DNA from: Pegoplata infirma
Lineage: Eukaryota; Arthropoda; Insecta; Diptera; Anthomyiidae
Length of the DNA: 64,000 nt
Assembly (NCBI GenBank): GCA_963921195.1
Contig: OY992540.1
Coordinates: forward strand, 177,353,896 to 177,417,895
Reading direction: 5' to 3'
Below, in pieces: positions 35,447-46,166 of this stretch (position 1 is its first letter; each line of letters begins with the position of its first letter). A program made the translations under genes and the position numbers. A model generated the notes under the pieces. The model saw only the letters and a program-made list of their open reading frames with translations, made no database searches and was not told the DNA's origin.

Positions 35447-36079
35447 ACAGTGTGGTGTAGGGTATAAAAAATATTTAAAAAGCAATAAATTTCAGTTGGT
35501 TGTAAAGAATTTTGACATGAAATGACAATTTTTTGGTGTATTTATCTGGAAATATAGAAGAAAAAAATTATATTAATAAAATGTTAAACCAAATAAATTG
35601 ATTGTATTTACCTTTGTTTTTTAATACTTTAGAGTATAAAAATGTTTAGATATATTTATATGCATCACATCTTCTCCGAGATTTGAAAGAACAGTACTGA
35701 TCCGGTTAAGATCAGAACTGATCCGAAATTTGAAAGATCAGTACTGATCCGAAAAATGAATCGCTAAGATTGGATCAGTTTTAATCGGACGGATACAATG
35801 TCATCCGAAAAATGGGTTTATATAATTAGATAAACCCATTTTTCGGATGAAATTGTATCCGTCCGATTAAAACTGATCTAATCTTAGCGATCCATTTTTC
35901 GGATCAGTACTTATCCTTCACATTTTTACTTGGGTTATTTCAAATTTTAACTTCTTTTAATCAAAATTTGTCTGGAATAAAAAAAACGAAATGCTTTGGT
36001 AAAATTGATTTATAAAAAAAAGAATTATTTTGCAATGTTTCAAAAAAGTATGTACCTGTTCTATTGTAATGAAGAATAC
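35447..36079. other. AT-rich spacer containing a strong hairpin
   Basis: Apart from the hairpin at 35740-35910 and nearby GTACTGATCCG motifs I see no gene or element. Confidence 0.5.
35740..35910. repeat. Hairpin with ~80-bp arms and 10-bp loop
   Basis: Arms 35740-35820 and 35831-35910 differ at about four positions; the loop is TATAATTAGA. ATCCGAAAAATG and its complement mark both ends of each arm. Confidence 0.9.
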
Positions 36080-36566
36080 CACTGTTGCCAACTATTTTTA
36101 ACCAAAAACCTCTAAATTTCACTAAAAAACGCTAGAAACCGCCAAAAATAAATTAAGCGGGGAAAATTTAAAATTTCCCCGCTCAATTTCCAAAAAAAGC
36201 GCTAAAAACTGAAAAACTTGGCATTTTTGATTGACAAAAAAGAAAAATTTTAAAAAAAACCTCCAAATTATTTTTTCTACGAAAATTGACTTTTCTCTAA
36301 AAACGCACAAGAAACCGCCGAAAAAAATTTAGCGGGAAAATATAAAATTTTCCCGCTAAGTTACAAAATAAGCGCTAAAACTCGACAAAATTGGCGTTTT
36401 CGATTGAAAAATTGGAAAAAACCTCTTAATTTTTTCCACTAAATCCAAACAAAAAGCGCTAGATTTTCCCGCTAAAACACAGTTCCCGCTAAAACCAATT
36501 TTCCCCTGCTAAATCCAAACAAAAAGCGCTAGATTTAGCGGGAAAACCTCCAACTTGGCAACAGTG
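36080..36566. mobile_element. CACTGTTGCCAAC hAT element, copy 2
   Basis: Ends CACTGTTGCCAACT and TTGGCAACAGTG; flanks AAGAATAC (36072-36079) and AACAATAC (36567-36574), one mismatch in 8. Interior of AGCGCTA and CCCGCTAA motifs as at 19762-20202. Confidence 0.82.
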
Positions 36567-36944
36567 AACAATACAAAAAAAAAGAAAGATGGCACCCAGT
36601 GGGTGCCACCCACATAACAAAACACAGCATACATTTTATTTTGGTTTTTTTCGATTGGTTTTTATACACGCTTATGTGAGCGCTATATTATACACACTTG
36701 TTATCTCATTTATCCACTTATTTTCTTTCACTCAAGAATATTTTTCCAAAAACATATTTTTTGTTAATATTAAATTTAATAAATTGTAGTTTAATTAATT
36801 AAGATATTATTTATTTGGTATGAAAATAATTCCTTCAGCATCCCGCACGACCAACTCGTTAGACACATTCGTTTGTAATAAAAATTTGTAGAAAATAACG
36901 AGTTAATTCAATTCAATTTGTTTATTTTTATAATATTAATACTA

Positions 36945-37226
36945 CACGCAAAAAAATATTTTACCAAGCGCTTGGGAGGAATCACATTAAACAGGATTTG
37001 TGCGTATATTATGCGAGAACTAATAATATTTTACCAAGCGCTTGCATAATTACACCTAACTTTGCAAACGTTTCAAGAAATTTCCCATGAGCTTTCATAA
37101 TTTTACTAACTTTAAGATAAAACAAGCAAACGCTTGGTAAAATGTTATAAGTTTTTGCATAATATACGAAAAAATATTGTTTAACGTGATTCCTCCCAAG
37201 CGCTTGGCAAAATATTTTTTTGCGTG
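36945..37226. mobile_element. TA-flanked MITE with repeated CCAAGCGCTTGG
   Basis: TIR of about 50 bp, starting CACGCAAAAAAATATTTT, TA at 36943-36944 and 37227-37228. The palindrome CCAAGCGCTTGG or a near copy occurs four times (36964, 37034, 37129, 37198), always next to TATTTTACC/GGTAAAAT. Confidence 0.88.
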
Positions 37227-37228
37227 TA

Positions 37229-37853
37229 TTTACATTTGTTTTTTTTTTAGAGGTTCACAACTTTGAGTTGGTAATACTGCTTTATTTGACAACCGATTTA
37301 ACAGCTAATGGTTGGTTTTTGTTAAGTATGGTTTGACATTTTATCATGCAAAGACTTACATAATAGCAACGCTTGCACATTGTTGACATTTATTATTAAA
37401 AAATTGTTCTGTGTATCAAACTTCAACTTTATTCAAATTTCTTGTTAATTGGCTACCAAGATCATTTGATTTAAGCCCCTTAGACTATTTTCTTTATGGA
37501 TATTTTTTTTTTTTTAAAGAAACAACACTCAGGCAATGCTGCCTATCAATTACTACTGTAACCGTGATGTTTCTTTCGGAAAGGGGATAGAAGAGAGATG
37601 AAAGGTTTGAAAGATAGAAGGGCTTCAGTATGGCAACACTGTAATTGCGCGTGTTGATAATTTTGAGTACAGTTGTTGCATCGCCATCTGTTATTGATCT
37701 GGTGAATTATTTTTGAAGCTGTGTTTATAGCCATTATTTTATTATTTTACTTCGTTGACGTTTTTTAGTGCTATTTATCAACGAAGGAGGGTGCTGCGAT
37801 AGATATTAGTTATAAATAGAAACTAATAAATATCTGAAAAAAATTTTGTTCTG
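37229..37853. other. AT-rich DNA without recognised gene
   Basis: A short GC-richer stretch (37540-37740) has overlapping small ORFs with no domain. GGGTGCTGCG at 37789 mirrors AGCACCCA at 37918. Confidence 0.4.
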
Positions 37854-37926
37854 CCTGAGCCGGGAATCGAACCCAGGCTTGCTGGCTAGTAGTCCAACGC
37901 GCTAACCACTAAGCCACAGCACCCAC
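37854..37926 (-). ncRNA. tRNA-like sequence with perfect A and B boxes
   Basis: On the minus strand, A box TGGCTTAGTGG (37916-37906) and B box GGTTCGATTCC (37873-37863), 43 bp apart; the anticodon-like stem GTTGG/CCAGC and T stem CTGGG/CCCGG can form, and a TTTTTTT run follows. The acceptor strands GGTGCTG and CTCAGGC do not pair and the anticodon loop is 8 nt, so a SINE head or pseudo-tRNA fits better than a working tRNA gene. Confidence 0.75.
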
Positions 37927-38252
37927 AAAGTAACTCGTCTATTCCAATAAATTAGCGACAATTAAGCACCTGGAAATCAACATTTGACGAGTTATTTGTG
38001 AAATTCAAAATTCGGCTGCAAATTATGTGAAAATTGTGTGAAAATGGAGGTTCAGATTACTCCATGTACGAGTCATTCGTGGTGGCGATATGTTCCCAAA
38101 TCATTTTTAGACATTAATGTCATAAAATTATCTATCCAATAAAGTCAGTTTGATTGATATTAAAAATATTTTTCCTTACTTTATTTTAATTTAAAGTTCG
38201 GTAACAGTAAAAAAGCACCCTATACTTGGACTTTAAATGTAATATTTACATA

Positions 38253-39192
38253 TCGTCGCTGCGCCTAAAAATGGAGTCATGTGTTTTGGGGCAAGTGTTC
38301 AGGAGATCAAAAAAACTGTTTATTTTCGTCTCTTCGCGATATTTTTTAAAAGTTTGTTCTACAAAAAATTCTTGTACCGATATGCTATCCACATACTGCA
38401 AAAAAATTATGAAACATTTCGCGGTTTTCCAGTGGTGCAGAAATTTTCGAAAAACATACACATAACTCCTTTTTTAAGTACTTTTTGGAACAAAATTTAA
38501 ATAAATGGAAATATTTTTTACACATAACTCCTTTTGCTTATGAAACCGTTCTTATTGTTAATTTCTTTTCGAGAGGGACAAAGACTAAATATAGTTTGTT
38601 GGCGGTTCAAAGCGACATTAGTTAGACAAGGTCTTTAAAATTTTGATACTTAAAAGCTCTTCACTAAACAGCGAACAATAGATTTTTCGCAAAACTGGTG
38701 CTGATTTTTGGTTTTTCTTGTAAATATTTAAGAGCTTTGACATAAATTAACATCTGCGAAAGATGCTGTACTTTAGATACTAAAATTTTCCGCCGTCAAT
38801 GATTTAATTGCTTTCACAAGGCTTTATTACCCGCCATTTAGGATTTAAATAACAGCATGAAAATTTGCCAATATTTTCCAAAAAATCTTGACAAATTCAT
38901 TCAAAATACTTGGATGCTATGTGTGAACCTCATATTACTAAAAAAGTGGTCCATTTTGTCACGTTCGGTTACTTTTTTATCAAAAAAAGTTATGTGTAGC
39001 TTAACACATAACTCCTTTTCAGACCATTTTTGGTATGACTAACACATAGCTACTTTTACTAACTTTTGAACCAATCAAGATATCAAAAAACGGTTTAGTG
39101 AGTAAACGTATGACCAATAGGGGATCATAAAGATGTAATAAAATTTTTTTTTAAAAAACTACACATGACTCCATTTTTAGGCGCAGCGACGA
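38253..39192. mobile_element. TIR element with CG-rich end TCGTCGCTGCGCC
   Basis: About 34 bp of matching TIR continuing into AATGGAGTCATGTGT; TA at 38251-38252 and 39193-39194. ACACATAACTCC(T)TTT recurs at least three times inside (38459, 38520, 39004) with a variant at 39040. The terminal 13 bp differ by one base from those of 8095-11474. Noncoding. Confidence 0.78.
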
Positions 39193-39298
39193 TATATATG
39201 TTTATGTACAATAAAATTTTATTTGGGAGGGAAAAATTTACAAAAACCTTTAGGAATTGGTGGTATAAGATAAAAAGTTAAAAGTTAGGTGCTGAAAA

Positions 39299-40482
39299 CT
39301 AAGATGAAATTAATTCATTAATATGGGCAAATGTCGAAAATTGGCATCTTCTGTTGAAATTATCTGTCACTCTGTTTATTTTGTCACAGACGAGTTCGAT
39401 GTTAGCAAGTGCGTGTAAGCGGCGGGTTGAATAATGCCAGGGCAGTTTAAAAATCATTTTAAGTTATTTGTTTTGAGCTATCTGAAGCTTACTTAAGTGA
39501 CATTTTGCAGAAGTACACCATACTGGAGCACAGTAGAAAATTATAGGGTGGAATATTGCTTTGAAAATAAGTTGTTTGTTTTCAATATTCAACTCAAAAT
39601 TTCTGTTTATAAGTGGATACAACATTCGCGTTATTTTCATAATTTTGTCCACTAAATAGGGTATGTGTTCGTTTAAATTTAATTTATTATCAAGGATAAC
39701 ACCAAGATATTTAACTTTGCTTTCCCAGGGAATGTTGTGGTTCATAAATCGGATAGGACTTTGTGGGATGAAACATTCTTTTCGCCTCCTTGTAAAGTAA
39801 ATGGCTTGTGTTTTTTCAGGGTTGACATTAGTAGTTAAAGTAATTATTTAACTCGGTTAAGGCTATGTATAGATTACTGATGATACTAGTTGGATATGTG
39901 CCACAACTAAGTATTGATGTATCATCAGCAAAAATCGAAGTTGTGCAATTTGAGAAACATGGAATGTCTGAAGTAAAAATATTATAAAGTATGGGTGATA
40001 GGCATGACCCTTGAGGACAGCCAGCTGTTACATTCATTTGTTGCGAACAGGTTTTACCTAGGTAGACCCTGAATGACCTGTTTTGGAGAAAATTTTGAAT
40101 TTTTATAATTTCTAGTGGAAAGTTGAATTTTTTTAATTTATAAATGAGTCCATCGTGCCAGACAGAGTCGAAAGCAGCTTTGATGTCGAGAAGAACCATT
40201 GCTGTTGATTTACCAGTTTAAAAATTTTGTTTAGCCAATTTCCTAATGTTTAATAAGGGTTGACAAGTTTTATGTTCTCTTCTGAATCCATATTGTTGCG
40301 GAGGAAGCATATCGTTTGTTTCAATAAAACAGGTCATTTTATCCTTGATTATTCTTTCCAATATTTTGCTTAACGAGGAAAGTAAACTTATTGGCCTATA
40401 AGAGAGTGGAGAGTCAGCAGGCTTATTTGACTTTGGTATTGCAATTGTTTTTGACATTTTCCATGCGTTAGGGAAGTAGCAT
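39299..40482 (-). pseudogene. Jockey-type ORF2 reverse transcriptase, C-terminal two thirds (broken)
   Basis: From about 40482 the minus strand encodes the RT domain: CYFPNAWK, SYRPISLLSSLSK, QYGFRREH, then LLDIKAAFDSVWHDGL (motif A), VTAGCPQGSCLSPILYNIF, FADDTSIL (motif C, catalytic DD) and KVKYLGVILD. After a break near 39464 comes LPWHYSTRRLHALANIELV and the C-terminus HINELISS at 39299. The motifs place it in the jockey clade. It copies element RNA at a nicked genomic target. Small frameshifts near 40200, 39830 and 39465 split an otherwise good frame, so decay is modest. The N-terminal part lies beyond the hAT insertion ending at 41988. Confidence 0.9.
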
Positions 40483-40490
40483 AGTTTAAG

Positions 40491-41988
40491 CAAAGCTGTA
40501 AAAAACTTAAATAAAAGTATTTTCAAGTAAGTATACAAATACTTGTACTTGAAATATTCAAGTACAAATATTTTTTACTTACTTGAATAATTTTTCAAGT
40601 AAGTAAGTATTTTTTATTTGAAACAAAATTTCATCAAGTAAAAATACTTGATAAGCATTTTGTTCAAATAAAAAACTTGAGCAACAATTTTTGAAAATAA
40701 TATACAAAAATATTTCTTTATGAGATTGTCAAAAAAAAATAAATAATTTAAATTTATTTTTTTACATAATATGTATTGACTTTCTCTGTGCTTTTCGCTC
40801 TGTTTTTTTATTGTTATTTTTCTAAAGTCTGATCGCGTTTATGAAAGAGACTGCAGATACTGAATACATAATGCAAATGACATCTGATTGGAACAAAAAG
40901 GAGAAGGGGTAAAAAACCACAAAAATACGCACAATTGTCACGGAGTGCCTCATGGAGGGGAGCGATGTAAGACCGACATCCATTAATTTTTACGTCGCAG
41001 TATTTTTTTTTTAACAAACCAACTCCCTGTCTCCACTCCCAAAAAAAAAATATGAAACTTGCTCCCATCGCTCTGCCTCAAGGATGCCCCCAGAGGAATC
41101 GATTGTATGCCCGATCTCCAATTCATATAGGGTTGGTCAAAATAAACCAACCCTCTATCTTCAATACTTAAGGCGGTCCCCGTACATTTTTTTGTTTTTT
41201 ATAAACTTATTTTATTAGATTCCATGGTGCATTTTAGAGGGGTAAAATGTAAGAATTACAATCATTAATTTTTGTCACCAAACTTTTTTCTAAAACATAA
41301 CCCTCCCCCCCCCCCCCCAATTCCTCGCTCAAAATGTCTACATATGTATGTAGTATATGATTTTCTGCAATTTTTGCTGCTACGCATTGTGTAAAATACT
41401 GACATGATTGAGCATCGACATCACCTTTTATTGGATCATCGGGGAATGCGTTTTTTCCAGTGGGTTTAAGTTGATTATCGGCCAGAAAATGGTTCAATTT
41501 TGGATGGGGTTGGCGGGGATGTTAATTCTGCTGCAGCATCTTTCGTTTCCTATTTTAAATGGTACTGTACAAAATCACTGAGATCCTTCAATAAAAAATT
41601 TTTAGATTTAATTGTGTTATTTTATTCCCGCCTAACTAGTGGTCGATGAACAAACGGAACATATTTTTAAATTTCACAAAAGTTTTGTTGGTAAACATGT
41701 TGCTTAAATATTTTATTTGGAAACATTTTTGTTTACAAAAATAATTTAAAAACATTTTGTAGTTATTTTTCACTTAAAGAAAATTTTCTATTTTATTTAC
41801 TTAAACAAATTTTTGTTTAAGTACTTTATTTCAACAAATATTGTTGCAAGTAAATTTATACTTACTTACTTGAACTTTTCTTCAAGTAAATAAAAAATAT
41901 TTGTACTTGAAATGTTCAAGTATAAATACAAAAATACTTGAAAAAATTGAATACTCAGTAAATAAATACTTAAGTATTTAGAGGTTTG
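40491..41988. mobile_element. hAT-like element in jockey RT, perfect 8-bp TSD
   Basis: AGTTTAAG at 40483-40490 and 41989-41996; ends CAAAGCTGTAAA and the complement of CAAACCTCTAAA. Long imperfect arms of CAAGTAAGTA/TACTTGAA repeats. Removing it with one duplication joins FNACLKL to CYFPNAWK in frame. The middle (40830-41570) holds a poly-C tract and two unrecognised ORFs (40814-41068, 41234-41497). Confidence 0.88.
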
Positions 41989-41996
41989 AGTTTAAG

Positions 41997-43430
41997 GCAT
42001 GCATTGAAAAGTGTGGTAAGAAACTTTATAGCTTTCTTAGGTAAATTTTTCAAACATTTGTTGTTTATTTTCAATTTTTTGATAATATCGACAATTTTAT
42101 CACTGGTTACCAAATATGAAATTGGGGGATTTATGACTGTAGATTTAACTAGATGTGCAACATGTTCCACTTCGGAGACCGTAGAAGCACCGCTTAGATT
42201 AGTAGATATGTCGTGATTTGTTTTAAAGTTTTGAGCTAAAGCATCACTCTTTTGCTGCTGTGTAAAATAAACCTCATTATTATGTTTTAATATTGGAATA
42301 AACTTAGATCTCTTCCTTAAGACTTTTGAGACTTTCCAAAATGGAGAAGAAGCTTTATCTAGTGTGGACAGCATATTGTTCCATGAACGATTTCTAAAAA
42401 TATTTATTTCATTAGTTATTTATTTATTTCATTAGTTATTTATTTATTTAATCTGGCCACCTGTTGGTGATCGTAGGTATCTCTATATCTTTTACAATTT
42501 CGCTTGTATACGTTTCTCAATTGTATCATTATTTTGATGTTGTTTGGCAGTGATTTTGAACAAGGTGAAGCAATAGAAATCAGTGTACCTACCTACGTTT
42601 AGGTACACTGATTTCTATTGCTATTTTTACACTATCATTGAAGGCATTAATCATATTTTCGATCTATGAAGTGTTTGTAATATCACTAAAATCATTAAAA
42701 AAATTGAGATTTGTATTTATAGAATTTGCTTTATTAAAATTGTAGTAGGTATCATTTACCATATCGCAGCTTAAGTTTATGACGCTGCTAATCGGAAGGT
42801 GGTCAGAGCTAAGGTCGTTTAACACTCTAGCAGCTGCCATATTTATAGATACATACGTTGGTTAGAAAAAAATCTAAAGTGGATGCTTGTTTGTTCGGGT
42901 CTGCAGGAATGTACGTATGTTCGTGGGGAAAAACTATTTGTGTTTGATTTAGTTAAAGTTGTCCGTATAGTAGATTTCCCCAACAGTTACTTCTTAAACA
43001 ACCCCAGTAGCTGTGTCTGCAATTGAAATCGCCACCTAATACGTATTTATTATGTGAACTTGTAAGTTTACGAAGATCAGATGTAAATTTTTTTTTGCTT
43101 TGGTCATTTCCTACCGAGCCACCCGGAAAATAACAGGAATAAATATTTATGAAACCATCATTTTCTATTACTGTTGTGTTTTGTATAGGTAATAGCTGAT
43201 GGTTGATATTTTTCTTAATTAAAATGGCTACACCCCCTCCTCTGCCTTCTTGACGGTCGTATCTGTAGCAATAAAAATTTTAGTTTCTTGTTAAAAATTT
43301 ACTGTTAAGCCATGTTTCACACAGGAGACATATAACAACATTATTTTTTTCCAAAAAAACGGAATAGTTCATCTTTTTTATAACGAATACCTCGAGCGTT
43401 CCATGATATAATTTTAATATTGTTATTCAT
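41997..43430 (-). pseudogene. Jockey-type ORF2, endonuclease and pre-RT region (broken)
   Basis: Starts at ATG 43430 with MNNNIKIISWNARGIR, the start of an apurinic-like endonuclease domain. It continues in pieces through GRGGGVAILIKK and NIYSCYFPGG, then after several stops MLSTLDKASSPFWKVSKVLR and DIIKKLKINNKCLKNLPKKA up to FNACLKL at the hAT junction. The endonuclease nicks target DNA to prime reverse transcription. Stops at about 43345 and deletions around 42400-43000 disrupt it. A 22-bp perfect hairpin (42569-42622) lies inside. Confidence 0.82.
42569..42622. repeat. Perfect 22-bp-stem hairpin inside ORF2
   Basis: Arms 42569-42590 and 42601-42622 are exact complements around the loop ACCTACGTTT. 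Its position inside decayed coding sequence suggests a local template-switch duplication. Confidence 0.92.
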
Positions 43431-43954
43431 TGGAATAGGAATTTACACGCAAGGTTTGTAACAACCTTGAACTGATCTTCACGAGTTTTACAATTTCTAA
43501 GACTAGAAATAAGTTCAAAAGTGAGATTTTTTATCTCTTCGAAAGAAAACAGATTTCCATTAGTATTATTATTACTATTAACATTAGAAGGGGTGTTTAG
43601 TGTGAATGGTTGGTTATATGCCATTCCATGAGGGGTATGAGTTTCACTTTGATTTAAAACATTTGGAAAATTATTGTTGTAGTTGGAAATATTGTTATAT
43701 GAACGACTTGCTTGCCTGGTTATTTTAGGTTGAGCATTTTAACAATGAGTAATTTTTGATTTGTTTGGTTTTTGGTATTCCCATCTGACTTTGATGTAAG
43801 TAATGACCGAATAGTTTTCTCTTAATTCCTTTAAGGTAAAAGACTTACATATGTGCGAAATAAGCAATGTAAATAACTTGTTCATTGTTGTTTTCTCGGA
43901 CTTTTGTTACAATTTTAACATCGGTACATTTAAGACCCAATTCTAGGAGTCTTA
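43427..43954 (-). pseudogene. Jockey-type ORF1 (gag-like), C-terminal half (broken)
   Basis: Minus strand from 43951: RLLELGLKCTDVKIVTKV, VIYIAYFAH, a frameshift, LKELRENYSVITYIKVRWEY, then KITHC, the first zinc-knuckle cysteine, interrupted by a stop, and a Asn/Ser-rich tail MAYNQPFTLNTPSN to the TGA at 43429-43427. ORF1 proteins bind element RNA. The stop overlaps the ORF2 start (ATGA). The N-terminal half is at 58289-59015. Confidence 0.82.
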
Positions 43955-44401
43955 TGGCGTTTTCTTTTCTGGCAAAAAATGTAGCATTTTGTAAAATTTT
44001 TTTTATTCTTTGAATTTTTTGTGTTCTTTTCTAAAAAAAATGCACACTTTTGAAAAAATATTATGTTCTTTTCTCAAAGTATTGCCTGCAAAACAGTGGC
44101 GATGAATATTGACGAATACAAAAACAAGATGAAGGATATTTTACAAGATATGTGTACATACAAAAGATTAAACAAGGATCCCACTTCCATTCTTCAAAAC
44201 AAAAACAACAATTTAATAGAAAGATTATTTATTCTAAACTTAATTAGCTTAATCGAAAAAATATAAACTCTTAAATAAAACATCTATAGCGCCTCGGATA
44301 TATGGATTACCGAAGATTCATAAAAATGGAATACCGTTAAGACCGATTTGCTCTTCCATCAACACACCATCATATGAATTGTGTAAATTTATGGTGGACA
44401 T

Positions 44402-44682
44402 CCCAGTTGGCAAAATAAAACCACACCTGACATACAGCTGACTCTCCCTTTATGAAATCGCTGACATCTTCATACAATTTTTCAAAATGTCATCAATGAC
44501 ATGTTAGCAGTTGGTCAGCAGTGTCCACCAGTATCGGTGGCCACTAACAATTCGTTTAAACTTGTGCTGACCAACTGCTGACATGTCATTGATGACATTT
44601 TGAAAAATTGTATGAAGATGTCAGCAATTTTATAAAGGGAGAGTCAGCAGTATGTCAGGTGTGATTTTTTTTGCCGACTGGG
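44402..44682. mobile_element. CCCAG-ended foldback MITE in Penelope RT, AT duplication
   Basis: Arms of about 117 bp nearly identical (CCCAGTTGGCAAAATAAAAC inverted at right); AT at 44400-44401 and 44683-44684. Removing it with one AT restores frame (VDI to LKNL). Motif GACATGTCATTGATGACA.. lies in both arms. Confidence 0.9.
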
Positions 44683-44970
44683 ATCTTAAAGAATCTTACA
44701 AAGGATTCGAAATATAACGTAAAAGATGCTATTGAGTTTAAAAGTCGGGTCAACAATAGTAGGATCAAAATAGATGAGGTAATGGTTTCTTTTGACGTCA
44801 TATCACTTTTTCCCATCATACCGGTAAACTTAGGTATTCAAACTATTGAAAAGAAATGGAATATTTTAGAAAAATATACTAATATACCTAAACAGTTGTT
44901 AATGGAAATATTAAGATTCTGTATCAAGGATACTAGATATTTTAAATATGATACCAGGATTTACCAACAA

Positions 44971-45360
44971 CCCAGCAAAAAATAATCGAGATTTTGGATG
45001 CAGTGCATACAAGAATGCACTTGTGTAGAGGATGATTTTTGATGTTGTTGTTTTTTATGACATTCGCTTACACAGCTGCATACCGTATGCAGTAGTGTAA
45101 GGGAGAGATTTTGTTGGCATACTAACATGCATACCGGTTGCAGTAAAGTATGGCAGTGACTTAAAAAAATACTAAAAATATTTAAGAAAAGGCATGATTT
45201 CAATTCATATTCAATGCGCCGATATAAGCGCTCGAAAGAAATGCTCTAAAGTGGGACATTGCGAACAAATATCATGCAATACGTAAGCAGGTTTGTAAGC
45301 AGACAACAAAAATCACTCCCTTACAAACCTGCTTATAGACAAGCAGTATTTTTTGGTGAG
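44971..45360. mobile_element. CCCAG-ended element 2 in Penelope RT, AA duplication
   Basis: Left end CCCAGCAAAAAATAATCG, right end the complement of CTCACCAAAAAATACTGC; AA at 44969-44970 and 45361-45362. Removing it with one AA joins IYQQ to LNRMPMGSP in frame. The interior contains two strong hairpins (CTTACAC..GTGTAAG at 45067-45102; TAAGCAGGTTTGTAAG inverted at 45283-45336). Confidence 0.8.
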
Positions 45361-45633
45361 AACTTAATCGAATGCCTATGGGATCGCCGGCTTCCCCTGT
45401 CATTGCGGATATCGTAATGGAAGAACTACTCAACAGTTCTATGAAGGACATTGGTGACAAGCTGAGACTTCTAACGAAATACGTAGACGATCTTTTCGCT
45501 ATTGTAAAAGTGGATGCCGTTGAGGATGTCTTAAAATCTTTAAATTCTTACAACACCAAAATACAGTTTACAAAAGAAGTGGAATCAAACAATAAATTAC
45601 CATATTTGGATTCGATAGTTATTAGAAAGGACC

Positions 45634-46166
45634 CATAATGCTTTCACCGCCACTCCAGCATTTCAAACTAAAACGAAATACCCTTACTGTCGCCAAAGCA
45701 AATCGAAGATGGAAGGAACTTGGGACAAGTCGTATAAGCAGAATTTTATGGCCACGCTATGATTTAGGAAGAACTAAATTCTTACTTACACTTACGAGAA
45801 TAGAATGTCGTATGTTGACAGGTTTAATAACGGGACACTGTCTTGTCGGAAAACATGCCAAGAACATGAATCTTATTACGGACGCAAACTGTAAAAGGTG
45901 CGAGACACCAGACGTCGAAGAGACCATTGAACACATCCTGTATCACTGCCCGGCTTTGGCACGAACTCGACTATCAATTATAGGAAGTTCACAGTTCGAG
46001 ACTTTGGAGGAAATTACGAGGATAGACCTGAAGAGCTTGAAACAATTCGCAATGAAGGTCAATGTATTTAGTTTACATCGATAAGCGGAAAAAGTTTTGT
46101 GGTATCGCTATGGACCAATTGGTCTATGCGGAGTGCCCATCTGGCACCGCCACCCTAACCTAACCT
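45634..46166 (+). mobile_element. 5'-truncated non-LTR retrotransposon ending in CCTAA repeats
   Basis: Flanked by an 11-bp duplication TAGAAAGGACC (45623-45633 and 46166-46176). It encodes the C-terminal region of a LINE ORF2 and a 3' tail of CCTAACCTAACCT. No poly(A). Typical aborted target-primed reverse transcription. Confidence 0.87.
45639..46084 (+). pseudogene. LINE ORF2 C-terminal fragment (RNase H / zinc-finger region)
   Basis: An open frame of 148 codons with KANRRWKELGTSR, RIECRMLTGLITGHCLVGKH and a CCHC-like CKRC..EETIEHILYHCPAL. This arrangement is found at the C-terminus of R1/I/Loa-like LINE ORF2 proteins, after an RNase H domain. It is truncated at its 5' end, so its first Met is not a real start. 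Clade is not certain. Stop at 46082-46084, then about 80 bp of 3' UTR. Confidence 0.82.

Larger units (their letters stand above)
31770..35470 (-). repeat. ATACCCTACACC dispersed repeat split by two insertions
   Basis: Opposite orientation to 16206-17605: AACAAGTAAGAAAATTATAG at the left, GGTGTAGGGTATAAAAA at the right. Interrupted by a TA-flanked composite (31918-33988) and a hAT (34333-35438). Confidence 0.72.

Noticed and set aside
37854..37926. A functional tRNA gene
   Set aside because: Acceptor stem does not pair and the anticodon loop has eight bases.
41234..41497. 87-aa minus ORF inside the hAT in jockey ORF2
   Set aside because: Better composition than its surroundings but no recognisable transposase motif and it crosses a poly-C tract; left unassigned.
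40491..41988. Two different jockey copies joined at this point
   Set aside because: Apparent overlap of FKFFTALLKL and FNACLKL comes from translating the hAT terminus; the perfect AGTTTAAG duplication and restored frame show a single copy.
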